A DNA stretch of 58,972 bases. Origin: Alitiscatomonas aceti. Its GTDB lineage: Bacteria; Bacillota; Clostridia; Lachnospirales; Lachnospiraceae. Positions 1 through 7,062 of the stretch are shown here, one piece after another. The notes beneath the pieces are model-generated. The model was not told the origin of the DNA. It was given only the letters and a program-made list of their open reading frames with translations, and ran no database searches. A program made the translations under genes and the position numbers. The stretch's first letter is position 1. Every line of letters starts with the position of its first letter. Location of the stretch: positions 1 to 58,972 of the forward strand of contig NZ_JAOQJF010000020.1 in the NCBI RefSeq assembly GCF_025567195.1, read 5' to 3'.

Positions 1-94
1 TTGGAACAGGTATTAAATTTTTAAAAACAAGATATTCTGAAAAAGAGGAAGGAAAACAATTCATGCGTATGTCGTGGTTTTTTTACAAAAAAAC
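1..94. other. Window-edge intergenic stretch
   Basis: AT-rich sequence before the rpmG promoter. One frame is open from the window edge to about base 97 (reads GTGIKFLKTRYSEKEEG...), so the tail of an upstream gene is possible, but it is too short to call. No RNA gene is visible. Confidence 0.3.
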
Positions 95-123
95 TTGACT
101 GTACAGGCTTTCTATGTTACAAT
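95..123 (+). promoter_or_regulatory. Promoter of rpmG-secE-nusG operon
   Basis: TTGACT (95-100), 17-nt spacer, TACAAT (118-123): a near-consensus vegetative sigma-factor promoter about 100 nt upstream of the rpmG GTG start. Confidence 0.8.
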
Positions 124-226
124 GAGCGGGCGAATGGAAGAACATAGGTCTTTTTTTTATGCTCAATTTTCGATAGCAGGCAGAGAAAAAGGCCGCCTTA
201 CAAAGAACTAAACGGAGGTGGAAGTC

Positions 227-376
227 GTGCGCACAAAGATTACACTGGCATGTACAGAATGCAAGCAGCGCAATTACAACATGACGAAGGATAAGAAAAC
301 TCATCCGGACCGCATGGAGACCAAGAAGTACTGCAGATTCTGCAAGAGACACACAATGCACAAAGAAACTAAGTAA
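227..376 (+). CDS. rpmG: 50S ribosomal protein L33
   Basis: Large-subunit ribosomal protein L33, 49 residues, the usual family length. The sequence has two CxxC pairs (TECKQ-type CTEC near residues 9-12 and CRFC near 36-39), so this is the zinc-binding C+ paralogue. The GTG start at 227 sits behind the ribosome site ACGGAGGTGG, and no in-frame ATG gives a full-length protein. It is the first gene of the rpmG-secE-nusG group, the normal Firmicute order, 25 bp before secE. Confidence 0.95.
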   Translation: MRTKITLACTECKQRNYNMTKDKKTHPDRMETKKYCRFCKRHTMHKETK

Positions 377-401
377 TCCGGTTTTCAGAAGGACGTGAAT
401 T

Positions 402-608
402 ATGGGAGAAACAGCAAGTAATGAGAAAGCCCCCAAAAAGGACTTTATCAAAGGCTTAAAAGCTGAATTCAGCAAGATTATCTGGCCGGATAAAGAAACT
501 CTGACAAAGCAGTCTGTTGTGGTAATAGCAGCAACACTTGTTTTGGGAATTGCGATCGCACTCCTTGATCTGATCATTAAGTTTGGTCTCAATATCGTTA
601 TTGGTTAA
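402..608 (+). CDS. secE: Preprotein translocase subunit SecE
   Basis: Essential small subunit of the SecYEG protein-export channel, in the cytoplasmic membrane. The 68-residue protein has the short single-span form typical of Gram-positive bacteria: a charged N-terminus with the KAEFSKIIWPDKETL motif (about residues 20-34), then one membrane helix at about 37-60. The start follows an AAGGACG ribosome site. It lies between rpmG and nusG, 15 bp before the latter, and is likely transcribed from the promoter at 95-123. Confidence 0.95.
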   Translation: MGETASNEKAPKKDFIKGLKAEFSKIIWPDKETLTKQSVVVIAATLVLGIAIALLDLIIKFGLNIVIG

Positions 609-623
609 GGATGAGGTGAAGAT

Positions 624-1139
624 ATGTCAGAAGCACAATGGTATGTTGTACACACTTATTCCGGATATGAGAATAAGGTAAAAGTTGACATTGAAAAGAC
701 AATTGAAAACAGAGGACTTCAGGACCAGATCTTAGAGGTTTCCGTCCCGTTGGAAGAGGTTATCGAACTGAAGAACGGCGCTCAGAAGCAGGTGGAACGC
801 AAGATGTTCCCGGGCTACGTGCTGATCCATATGATCATGAATGATGATACATGGTACGTGGTCAGAAACACCAGAGGCGTGACCGGTTTCGTAGGACCGG
901 GATCCAAGCCGGTGCCGCTCAGCGAGGATGAAATGAGAAACCTCGGATTTAAGACAACCGGAGTCGTCGTTGATTTTGAGGTCGGAGACACCATCGTGGT
1001 GATGTCCGGCGCATGGAAGGATACCGTGGGCGTTGTTAAGACCGTCAACGAATCCAGACAGTCCTTAACGATCAACGTCGAAATGTTCGGCCGTGAAACA
1101 CCGGTAGAACTGAATTTTTCTGAAGTGAAGAAAATGTAG
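624..1139 (+). CDS. nusG: Transcription termination/antitermination factor NusG
   Basis: NusG binds RNA polymerase and modulates pausing, Rho termination and coupling to ribosomes. The 171-residue protein shows the NGN domain (WYVVHTYSGYENKVK at the start, FPGYVLIHM near 70) and a C-terminal KOW domain (VGDTIVVMSGAWKDTVG, about 122-138). The ribosome site GAGGTGAAG precedes ATG 624. A rho gene is present in the same window at 50546. Confidence 0.96.
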   Translation: MSEAQWYVVHTYSGYENKVKVDIEKTIENRGLQDQILEVSVPLEEVIELKNGAQKQVERKMFPGYVLIHMIMNDDTWYVVRNTRGVTGFVGPGSKPVPLSEDEMRNLGFKTTGVVVDFEVGDTIVVMSGAWKDTVGVVKTVNESRQSLTINVEMFGRETPVELNFSEVKKM

Positions 1140-1140
1140 G

Positions 1141-1158
1141 CTGCGCCCGTTTGCGCAG
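1141..1158 (+). other. Short hairpin after nusG
   Basis: CTGCGC (1141-1146) and GCGCAG (1153-1158) form a 6-bp stem with a 6-nt loop directly after the nusG stop. There is no T-run, so it is not a convincing terminator. It stacks just upstream of the L1-type element. Confidence 0.45.
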
Positions 1159-1166
1159 ATGTACGA

Positions 1167-1193
1167 GTGGGAGGGAAATCCCGACATTACCAC
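1167..1193 (+). promoter_or_regulatory. L1-type ribosomal protein leader element before rplK
   Basis: GTGG...CCAC ends enclose a GGGA/TCCC stem and a conserved CCGACATTA segment. This is the general form of the L1-binding site in 23S rRNA and of the mRNA mimics upstream of L11-L1 operons in Firmicutes. A near-identical element is at 1699-1727. Binding of L1 here would feed back on rplK-rplA translation; that is family knowledge, not shown by this sequence. Confidence 0.65.
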
Positions 1194-1215
1194 ATGATTT
1201 AGGAGGTGCCTAATT

Positions 1216-1641
1216 ATGGCAAAGAAAGTAACAGGATATATCAAATTACAGATCCCGGCAGGAAAGGCTACACCGGCTCCGCCAGTTGGTCCGGCACTCG
1301 GACAGCACGGCGTTAATATCGTACAGTTCACAAAGGAGTTCAACGCCAGAACTGCTGACCAGGGCGACATGGTCATCCCGGTTGTTATCACCGTTTACGC
1401 GGACAGAAGCTTCAGCTTCATCACAAAGACTCCGCCGGCTGCTGTATTATTAAAGAAGGCCGCAAAGATCAAATCCGGTTCCGCAGTTCCCAACAAGACA
1501 AAGGTTGCTACCCTGTCCAGAGCTGAGGTTCAGAAGATCGCTGAATTAAAGATGCCGGATCTCAACGCTGCAAGCATTGAGGCTGCTACCAGCATGATCG
1601 CCGGTACTGCCCGTTCCATGGGTATCGTTGTAGAGGATTAA
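1216..1641 (+). CDS. rplK: 50S ribosomal protein L11
   Basis: L11 forms the base of the ribosomal stalk, the GTPase-associated centre. It has 141 residues, the standard length, with the N-terminal KLQIPAGKATPAPPVGPALG motif (about 10-29) and the C-terminal RNA-binding domain ending in AGTARSMGIVVED. The ribosome site AGGAGGTG precedes ATG 1216. It is followed after 101 bp by rplA, with which it normally forms an L1-autoregulated pair. Confidence 0.97.
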   Translation: MAKKVTGYIKLQIPAGKATPAPPVGPALGQHGVNIVQFTKEFNARTADQGDMVIPVVITVYADRSFSFITKTPPAAVLLKKAAKIKSGSAVPNKTKVATLSRAEVQKIAELKMPDLNAASIEAATSMIAGTARSMGIVVED

Positions 1642-1698
1642 TCCGGAAGCAGCAGGCTGTTTTCGCTGAGGGGCATATCCCCATACAGTGACAAATAC

Positions 1699-1727
1699 GT
1701 GGGAGGGAGAACTCCCGACAATACCAC
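1699..1727 (+). promoter_or_regulatory. Second L1-type element, before rplA
   Basis: Repeats the architecture at 1167-1193: GTGGGAGGGA, then four extra bases, then TCCCGACA and TACCAC. The core is conserved while the loop differs, as expected of a selected RNA structure. It lies about 15 nt upstream of the rplA start, so it could control rplA separately. Confidence 0.6.
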
Positions 1728-1742
1728 AGGAGGTTATTTAGA

Positions 1743-2438
1743 ATGAAAAGAGGAAAAAGATACGTAGAAGCGGCAAAAGCTATCGACCGCGCTACTCTTT
1801 ATGATACAGCAGACGCTATCGCACTTGTAAAGAAGGCTGCTGTTGCAAAATTCGATGAAACTATCGAGGCTCACTTAAGGACTGGCTGTGACGGCCGTCA
1901 TGCTGACCAGCAGATCCGCGGCGCTGTTGTTCTGCCGCACGGAACTGGTAAGACTGTACGTATCCTTGTATTCGCAAAGGGACCCAAGGCTGACGAGGCA
2001 TTAGCAGCAGGTGCTGACTTCGTTGGTGCTGAGGAGCTGATCCCGAAGATCCAGAACGAGGGCTGGTTAGATTTCGACGTTGTTGTCGCTACACCGGATA
2101 TGATGGGCGTTGTTGGACGTCTTGGCCGTGTACTTGGACCCAAGGGCTTAATGCCGAACCCCAAGGCCGGAACTGTAACCATGGACGTTACAAAGGCCAT
2201 CAACGAGATCAAAGCTGGTAAGATTGAGTACAGACTCGATAAGACAAACATTATCCACGTGCCAGTAGGTAAGGCTTCTTTCACAGAAGAACAGTTAGCG
2301 GACAACTTCCAGACGCTTATGGATGCGATCATGAAGGCAAAACCGAGCACAGTAAAGGGCGCTTACTTAAAGAGCGTTACTCTTACTTCCACAATGGGCC
2401 CGGGCGTAAAGTTAAACGTTGCCAAGCTGGTGAACTAA
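1743..2438 (+). CDS. rplA: 50S ribosomal protein L1
   Basis: L1 binds the mobile L1 stalk of 23S rRNA and is a translational repressor of the L11-L1 mRNA in many bacteria. The protein has 231 residues, the normal length, with the hallmark GRLGRVLGPKGLMPNPKAGTV region (about residues 126-146) and the C-terminal SVTLTSTMGPGVKL. The ribosome site ACAGGAGG precedes ATG 1743, overlapping the end of the L1-type hairpin, so RNA folding or L1 binding could block initiation. Confidence 0.97.
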   Translation: MKRGKRYVEAAKAIDRATLYDTADAIALVKKAAVAKFDETIEAHLRTGCDGRHADQQIRGAVVLPHGTGKTVRILVFAKGPKADEALAAGADFVGAEELIPKIQNEGWLDFDVVVATPDMMGVVGRLGRVLGPKGLMPNPKAGTVTMDVTKAINEIKAGKIEYRLDKTNIIHVPVGKASFTEEQLADNFQTLMDAIMKAKPSTVKGAYLKSVTLTSTMGPGVKLNVAKLVN

Positions 2439-2457
2439 TAACTGCCTGAAAAAGTGA

Positions 2458-2486
2458 TTGACAATCCAGATATAATATGTTAGAGT
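2458..2486 (+). promoter_or_regulatory. Promoter of rplJ-rplL
   Basis: TTGACA (2458-2463), 17-nt spacer, extended -10 TGTTAGAGT (TAGAGT 2481-2486). Another TATAAT at 2471-2476 lies too close to the -35 to pair with it. It gives rplJ-rplL independent transcription from rplK-rplA. Confidence 0.6.
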
Positions 2487-2494
2487 ATTCGAGT

Positions 2495-2726
2495 ATTGAA
2501 TGCCGAAGACAGCAGGTGCCGTAAGGCGTAAGATGAAAACACCTGCCGAGGAATGTACAAAACTCACATGCAGAATTTTGTAAACCTCTCTGTCTCAGCG
2601 GCAGGGAGGTTTCCTTGTATATACAGGAATCTGATGCTGTGACGGCTTTACAATGCTGGCAGCCGCATCCAGGCGTGACCCGCCGGGAGAGCAGCTGCGA
2701 AAAATAAAACAGGAGGTAAACCATTC
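2495..2726 (+). ncRNA. Ribosomal protein L10 leader
   Basis: The mRNA leader upstream of rplJ carries the typical L10-leader pieces: AGCAGGTGCC-GTAAGGCGTAAGATG and CCTGCCGAGGAATG (about 2511-2556). A later hairpin with AAACCTC/GAGGTTT arms (2582-2612) follows and may act as an attenuator. In Firmicutes the L10(L12)4 complex binds this leader to control rplJ-rplL. Boundaries are approximate. Confidence 0.8.
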
Positions 2727-3227
2727 ATGGCAAAAGTTGAATTAAAGCAGCCGGTTGTAGCTGAGATCGCTGAGCTTTTTGACGGAGCAGCTTCCGCAGT
2801 AGTTGTTGACTACCGTGGATTAACTGTTGAGCAGGATACCGCTCTTCGTAAACAGTTAAGAGAAGCAGGCGTTACTTATAAGGTATATAAGAACACCATG
2901 ATCCGCTTCGCAGCGAAGGGAACCGCTTTCGAAGCTCTTGAGCCGAATCTTGAAGGACCGACAGCCCTGGCTGTATCCAAGACAGACGCAACAGCTCCGG
3001 CCAGAATCTTAGCAAACTTCGCTAAGACAGCTGACAAGCTTGAATTAAAAGGCGGTGTCGTAGAGGGAACTTACTACGATGCAAAGGCGATCAATGTGAT
3101 CGCTTCCATCCCGTCCAGAGAGGTTCTTCTTGGAAGACTTCTTGGCAGCATGCAGTCCCCGATCGCAAACTTCGCACGCGTTATCAACCAGATCGCAGAG
3201 AAGAACGGCAGTTCTGCAGAGGCATAG
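2727..3227 (+). CDS. rplJ: 50S ribosomal protein L10
   Basis: L10 anchors L7/L12 dimers to the ribosome. The 166-residue protein has the N-terminal VVVDYRGLTVEQDTALRKQLREAG and YKVYKNTMIRFA motifs (about 26-60) and the C-terminal L12-binding helix. The ribosome site ACAGGAGGT precedes ATG 2727. The preceding L10 leader and the downstream rplL match the usual autoregulated pair. Confidence 0.97.
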   Translation: MAKVELKQPVVAEIAELFDGAASAVVVDYRGLTVEQDTALRKQLREAGVTYKVYKNTMIRFAAKGTAFEALEPNLEGPTALAVSKTDATAPARILANFAKTADKLELKGGVVEGTYYDAKAINVIASIPSREVLLGRLLGSMQSPIANFARVINQIAEKNGSSAEA

Positions 3228-3240
3228 GCCGAAAGCAGCT

Positions 3241-3430
3241 TAGTGAGCGCGAGCGGAACGCGAAGCGCGAGCTTAGCGCGAGGCCGTTCCCGACCCTTAA
3301 TGAGCGGGAGCGCAGCGAGCGCAAATTTAGTGGAGGGAACCTTCCCATAGGCGCGGGTGTAGCGAAAGCCGTTCCCGACAAGAGGAGGGAACATCCCGTG
3401 GGCGCGGACACTGTAAGATCCGTTCCCGAC
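3241..3430 (+). repeat. Tandem hairpin repeats between rplJ and rplL
   Basis: Three copies of CCGTTCCCGAC occur at 3284-3294, 3369-3379 and 3420-3430. Each is preceded by a complementary GGGAAC or GGAACG (3255-3260, 3335-3340, 3387-3392), so each unit can fold as a hairpin. The last two units are 51-bp imperfect tandem repeats sharing GAGGGAAC, CCC, GGCGCGG and CCGTTCCCGAC. The first unit is rich in AGCGCGAGC-type palindromes. No ORF or terminator T-run is seen. Confidence 0.7.
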
Positions 3431-3498
3431 GCAGCATAACGCTGCAAGGTTTTTGGAAACAAAACGTGAAAATAAATAATTAATGGAGGTAAATCATA

Positions 3499-3873
3499 AT
3501 GGCAAAGTTAACAACAGCTGAATTTATCGAAGCTATCAAGGAATTATCCGTATTAGAGTTAAACGAGTTAGTAAAAGCATGTGAGGAAGAGTTCGGTGTA
3601 TCCGCAGCAGCAGGCGTTGTTGTAGCAGCAGCAGGCGCTGGCGCAGCAGCTGAGGAAGAGAAGACTGAGTTCGACGTTGAGCTTACAGAGGTAGGCCCGA
3701 ACAAGGTTAAAGTTATCAAGGTTGTTCGTGAAGTAACTGGTCTGGGCTTAAAGGAAGCTAAGGACGTTGTAGACGGCGCTCCGAAGGTTCTTAAGCAGGG
3801 CGCTTCCAAGGAAGAGGCTGAGGACATCAAGACAAAACTTGAGGCTGAGGGTGCAAAGATCACTCTTAAGTAA
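3499..3873 (+). CDS. rplL: 50S ribosomal protein L7/L12
   Basis: The multi-copy stalk protein that recruits translation GTPases. It has 124 residues: an N-terminal dimerisation helix (LTTAEFIEAIKELSVLELNELVKACEEEFGV), an Ala/Gly-rich hinge (about 34-50) and a C-terminal domain with KVIKVVREVTGLGLKEAKDVVD (about 72-93). The ribosome site TGGAGGT precedes ATG 3499. Codon use is biased to the highly expressed set, unlike the GC-richer genes that follow. Confidence 0.98.
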   Translation: MAKLTTAEFIEAIKELSVLELNELVKACEEEFGVSAAAGVVVAAAGAGAAAEEEKTEFDVELTEVGPNKVKVIKVVREVTGLGLKEAKDVVDGAPKVLKQGASKEEAEDIKTKLEAEGAKITLK

Positions 3874-3890
3874 TTTAAGAAATGATGATA

Positions 3891-3928
3891 AAAGAAGCCG
3901 CAGGTGGGTGACCATCTGCGGCTTCTTT
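3891..3928 (+). terminator. Terminator of rplL
   Basis: Arms AAAGAAGCCGCAG (3891-3903) and CTGCGGCTTCTTT (3916-3928) give a long perfect stem ending in a T-rich tail. It closes the ribosomal block. Being A-rich on one side and T-rich on the other, it could work in both directions. Confidence 0.9.
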
Positions 3929-4003
3929 CATGGAAAGGGCTGTCTGGTCCGCAGATCCTTCCGGAAACCACACTGCAAAACTGGAAGAAACCATAAAACC
4001 ATG

Positions 4004-4032
4004 TGGAAAGACGGATGCATCTGTGATAGAAT
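4004..4032 (+). promoter_or_regulatory. Putative promoter of glycan operon
   Basis: TGGAAA (4004-4009), 17-nt spacer, TAGAAT (4027-4032), about 100 nt upstream of the isomerase start and just after the rplL terminator. Confidence 0.55.
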
Positions 4033-4142
4033 GGAACTGGATTCTTAAGGATTTTCCGCGCGCAGCCGTACAGAAAGAAAAGCCGCGGCAAAGACAGAGT
4101 ACAACAACGGCCGCAGGCCGGAAAACAAAGGAGATTGACCAC

Positions 4143-4769
4143 ATGCTGGATGAGTTGATAAAGAGATATCCCATACTGGAACGTGTCCGGGAGGACATTG
4201 AGGCTGTTTATGGGATCCTGGAGCGCTGCTATGAAAACGGCGGGAAGCTTCTGATCGCAGGAAACGGCGGAAGCGCGGCTGACGCGGAGCACATCGTGGG
4301 CGAGCTGATGAAGGGCTTTGTGAAGCGCCGCCCAGTGACGGAAGAGATGAAAGAGGCGCTTGAGAAAGCGGACCCTGTGCGTGGGAAGGAGCTCTCTGAA
4401 AAGCTCCAGGGCGGCCTTCCGGCCATTGCCCTTGTGGACCATGCCGCTCTTTCCACGGCCTTTGCCAACGATGTGGACGGGATGCTTTCCTACGCCCAGC
4501 AGGTCAACGGTTACGGAAAGCCCGGGGACGTATTTTTAGGGATCAGTACCTCGGGGAATGCGGAGAACGTGATGTATGCGGCAGTGACGGCAAAAGCAAA
4601 GGGAATGCAGGTCGTGGGACTCACAGGAAAGGACGGCGGGAAGCTGGCAGGGATCGCCGACGCAGCCGTCATTGTCCCGGAAATGGAAACGTATAAGATC
4701 CAGGAGCTTCATCTCCCGGTGTACCATGCGCTGTGCCTGATGCTGGAACACCGGTTTTATGAGCAGTAG
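4143..4769 (+). CDS. SIS-domain sugar-phosphate isomerase, GmhA-like
   Basis: 208 residues, similar to phosphoheptose isomerase (sedoheptulose-7-phosphate isomerase). The phosphate-binding AGNGGSAADAEHIVGEL (about 37-53), the STSGNAENV loop (about 139-147) and the C-terminal IQELHLPVYHALC helix are visible. It carries a charged stretch (RRPVTEEMKEALEKADPVRGKELSEKL) that makes it longer than the E. coli enzyme, so the substrate may differ from heptose. ATG 4143 is chosen because AAAGGAG lies just upstream and the longer open frame runs into the rplL terminator. First gene of the glycan operon, 15 bp before the next gene. Confidence 0.8.
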   Translation: MLDELIKRYPILERVREDIEAVYGILERCYENGGKLLIAGNGGSAADAEHIVGELMKGFVKRRPVTEEMKEALEKADPVRGKELSEKLQGGLPAIALVDHAALSTAFANDVDGMLSYAQQVNGYGKPGDVFLGISTSGNAENVMYAAVTAKAKGMQVVGLTGKDGGKLAGIADAAVIVPEMETYKIQELHLPVYHALCLMLEHRFYEQ

Positions 4770-4784
4770 GGGACCGGGGGCGGC

Positions 4785-7052
4785 ATGAAGAGACGGGAAT
4801 GGATTTTACTGATCATCCTGTCCATAACCGTGATGGCCTCGGTACTGATCGGAGTTGGACAGGTATATATAACGGGACCGGAAGGCGTCCGCTTAAAGGC
4901 AGACCAGACACTCTGGCTGTTTTTTGAGACGGCAGCCCTGTTTTGCGTATCCTTTTTTATCATACGCACGGCACAGACCAAGTGGCTGCGCTTCCTTTTG
5001 CTGTCGTTTATGACCATGGGATTTTTATGGATCCACCAGGTATTTCTCCCGGTGCTGGTATCCGGGGCCTACCTGGCGGCCGTGATCCGGTGCGGCAGCG
5101 CGCTGAGGCGTCTCCTGGACCGGCACAGACGCCTTCCGGAATACCATGGGGTCACATGCATGGCAGATCTTACCCTGGGCTGCGGCCTTCTGATCACAGT
5201 GTTCTGCCTCATGTCCCTGGCAGGGATCGGAAGCATTGAGAACACCAGACTGGCGGTCCTGGTCCTGCTGGCCTTGTCGTTCCTTCCGGCAGTTTCCGGA
5301 TCGGAGGCCAGGGCCAGAGCCAGGGCCGGTTACGGCGGCTTCTGGAGGGAACGGAAGCCCATGACCGTGGGAGTTTCCCTGTGCCTGGCTTTTTTCTTTG
5401 CCATGGTGCTCCTGCAGGCGGGGCGCATGAACATCTGCGCCGATTATGATTCCCTCCACTATGGACTCCGGTCTGAGTATATTTTAAACGACGGCGGCGG
5501 GATCTACGAGGATCTGGGAAGCGTCAATGTAGTCTATACGTACTCCAAGGGCCTGGAGATCCTGCTGCTTCCCATTTCGGGCCTTCCCTCGTACAGCTTT
5601 TTCCTCAGCGCGCAGCTCTGGATGACCGTGGGCCTTCTCCTGACGGCCGGAAAGATCGCTGGTCTTTTTGTAAACCGCCGTCATGGCCTTTTGTGTCTGG
5701 CGCTGCTGGCGTCGGTGCCCGGGATCATGAACATGTCGGTCACGGCGAAAACCGATTCGGCCACGGCCCTGTTCCAGCTGATCATGATCTATTTCCTGCT
5801 CCTTTATATCAGGCGGCAGAAGACGTATTGGCTGGTACTGGCGGGAAACGCATTTTTCATGACCATGGTCTTAAAGCCCACGGCCCTGGTATTCTCTACC
5901 ATCGTGGGGGGAACGGCGTTCCTCTGCATGGTGTTCATGAAGCGGCTGCGGATCCAGTGGAAGGAGCCGTTTTTCCTGGGATGGATCCCCATGCTCTCCA
6001 TGTGGGCGCTGGTGTGGCTGAGGACCTGGCTTCTCACGGGGCTTCCTGTGACGTCGGTGTTCTATTCCATCTGGAATAAGCTGGGCTTCGTGGTCCGCTA
6101 TCCGTTCCGGTTTGACGATCTGCCGTCCAATGGCGGCTCCCTGTTCTCCATAAGCGGAGTGAAGCATTTTTTAAAGCGTCTCTACGGCGTTCTGCTGGCT
6201 CCTGTGGGAGAGGATATGGCCCATGTCTGGATCGCCTGGGGGACTCCGATCCTTCTGATCTTTCTGGTCCTGTTCCTTGTCGTGCTTCTGGCCAGGACGC
6301 GCCGGTTCCGGAAAACGGAGGAAAAGCCCTTTTGCTGCCTGGTCTGGATGTTTCTGGCATGCGGAGTGGCCAGCCTGGCGGCCCTGTACCTTTTATGGCA
6401 GGTGGACGGCAACTACTTTATCCTTTTATACGCCCTTTTCGGGATCCTGGCGGCGGTTGCCATTGGGAAGCTGGAGAGCCGCTTCCTGGCCCGCTCTGTG
6501 GTAAAGCTTCTGATCCCGGCGGTGCTCTTTAATGTGACGGTGACCGGGGTCTCCAACTGGAAGGGAGCTCTGGGCCTGTCCCCGGTGAAGCTGGTCCACA
6601 AGGGCTATTTTGACCACTGGCAGCAGGAAAAGGAGAACATGGCCTTAAAGGGCAATGAAAAGATCTGGGAGATCCTGGAGGCGGATCCGGAAACCAGGGT
6701 GCTGGTATTCGGGCAGCAGCCGGAAATGCTGATGTTCCCATGTAATACCCAGAGCTATACGGATGTGGAGGGAAGCGGCGGAAACTTTTATGTTTCTGCC
6801 AGCCCCGAGGCCATGGTGAGCTTCATGGACCATGCGGGCACCGATTATGTGTACCTGGGAAGCGGGTTTTTGCGGCCTGGGACCGAGGGCTGGAGGAATG
6901 TCACGGCCATGATCCAGAGCGGCTATGTGACCGATGTGTTTTATGAGAACGGAAACGGACTGGGACGCTTTACGGCGGACCCGGCCGTGGGAAAGGCAGA
7001 AGAAGAACTGGCGGATTTTGTGACAAAATACTGGCCGGGAGAACAGCAGTAA
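4785..7052 (+). CDS. Large polytopic membrane protein, probable GT-C glycosyltransferase
   Basis: 755 residues with about a dozen hydrophobic segments, starting at residue 7, and a hydrophilic C-terminal part (from about 615). The acidic DYDSLHY motif (D220, D222, H225) falls in an extracytoplasmic-type loop after a membrane helix. This fits the first-loop catalytic motif of GT-C enzymes, which use lipid-linked sugar donors. The family cannot be named from sequence. It is sandwiched between the isomerase (15 bp) and a second polytopic protein (10 bp), so it likely builds or decorates the same surface glycan. Confidence 0.6.
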   Translation: MKRREWILLIILSITVMASVLIGVGQVYITGPEGVRLKADQTLWLFFETAALFCVSFFIIRTAQTKWLRFLLLSFMTMGFLWIHQVFLPVLVSGAYLAAVIRCGSALRRLLDRHRRLPEYHGVTCMADLTLGCGLLITVFCLMSLAGIGSIENTRLAVLVLLALSFLPAVSGSEARARARAGYGGFWRERKPMTVGVSLCLAFFFAMVLLQAGRMNICADYDSLHYGLRSEYILNDGGGIYEDLGSVNVVYTYSKGLEILLLPISGLPSYSFFLSAQLWMTVGLLLTAGKIAGLFVNRRHGLLCLALLASVPGIMNMSVTAKTDSATALFQLIMIYFLLLYIRRQKTYWLVLAGNAFFMTMVLKPTALVFSTIVGGTAFLCMVFMKRLRIQWKEPFFLGWIPMLSMWALVWLRTWLLTGLPVTSVFYSIWNKLGFVVRYPFRFDDLPSNGGSLFSISGVKHFLKRLYGVLLAPVGEDMAHVWIAWGTPILLIFLVLFLVVLLARTRRFRKTEEKPFCCLVWMFLACGVASLAALYLLWQVDGNYFILLYALFGILAAVAIGKLESRFLARSVVKLLIPAVLFNVTVTGVSNWKGALGLSPVKLVHKGYFDHWQQEKENMALKGNEKIWEILEADPETRVLVFGQQPEMLMFPCNTQSYTDVEGSGGNFYVSASPEAMVSFMDHAGTDYVYLGSGFLRPGTEGWRNVTAMIQSGYVTDVFYENGNGLGRFTADPAVGKAEEELADFVTKYWPGEQQ

Positions 7053-7062
7053 GGGGAATGAC

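Noticed and set aside
2471..2476. TATAAT as the -10 of the rplJ promoter
   Set aside because: It is only 7 nt from the TTGACA; the extended TGTTAGAGT at 17 nt is a better partner.
3480..4442. 320-residue minus-strand open frame across rplL and the isomerase gene
   Set aside because: It is antisense to two clearly recognised genes and to the rplL terminator, and its translation is low-complexity without domain character.
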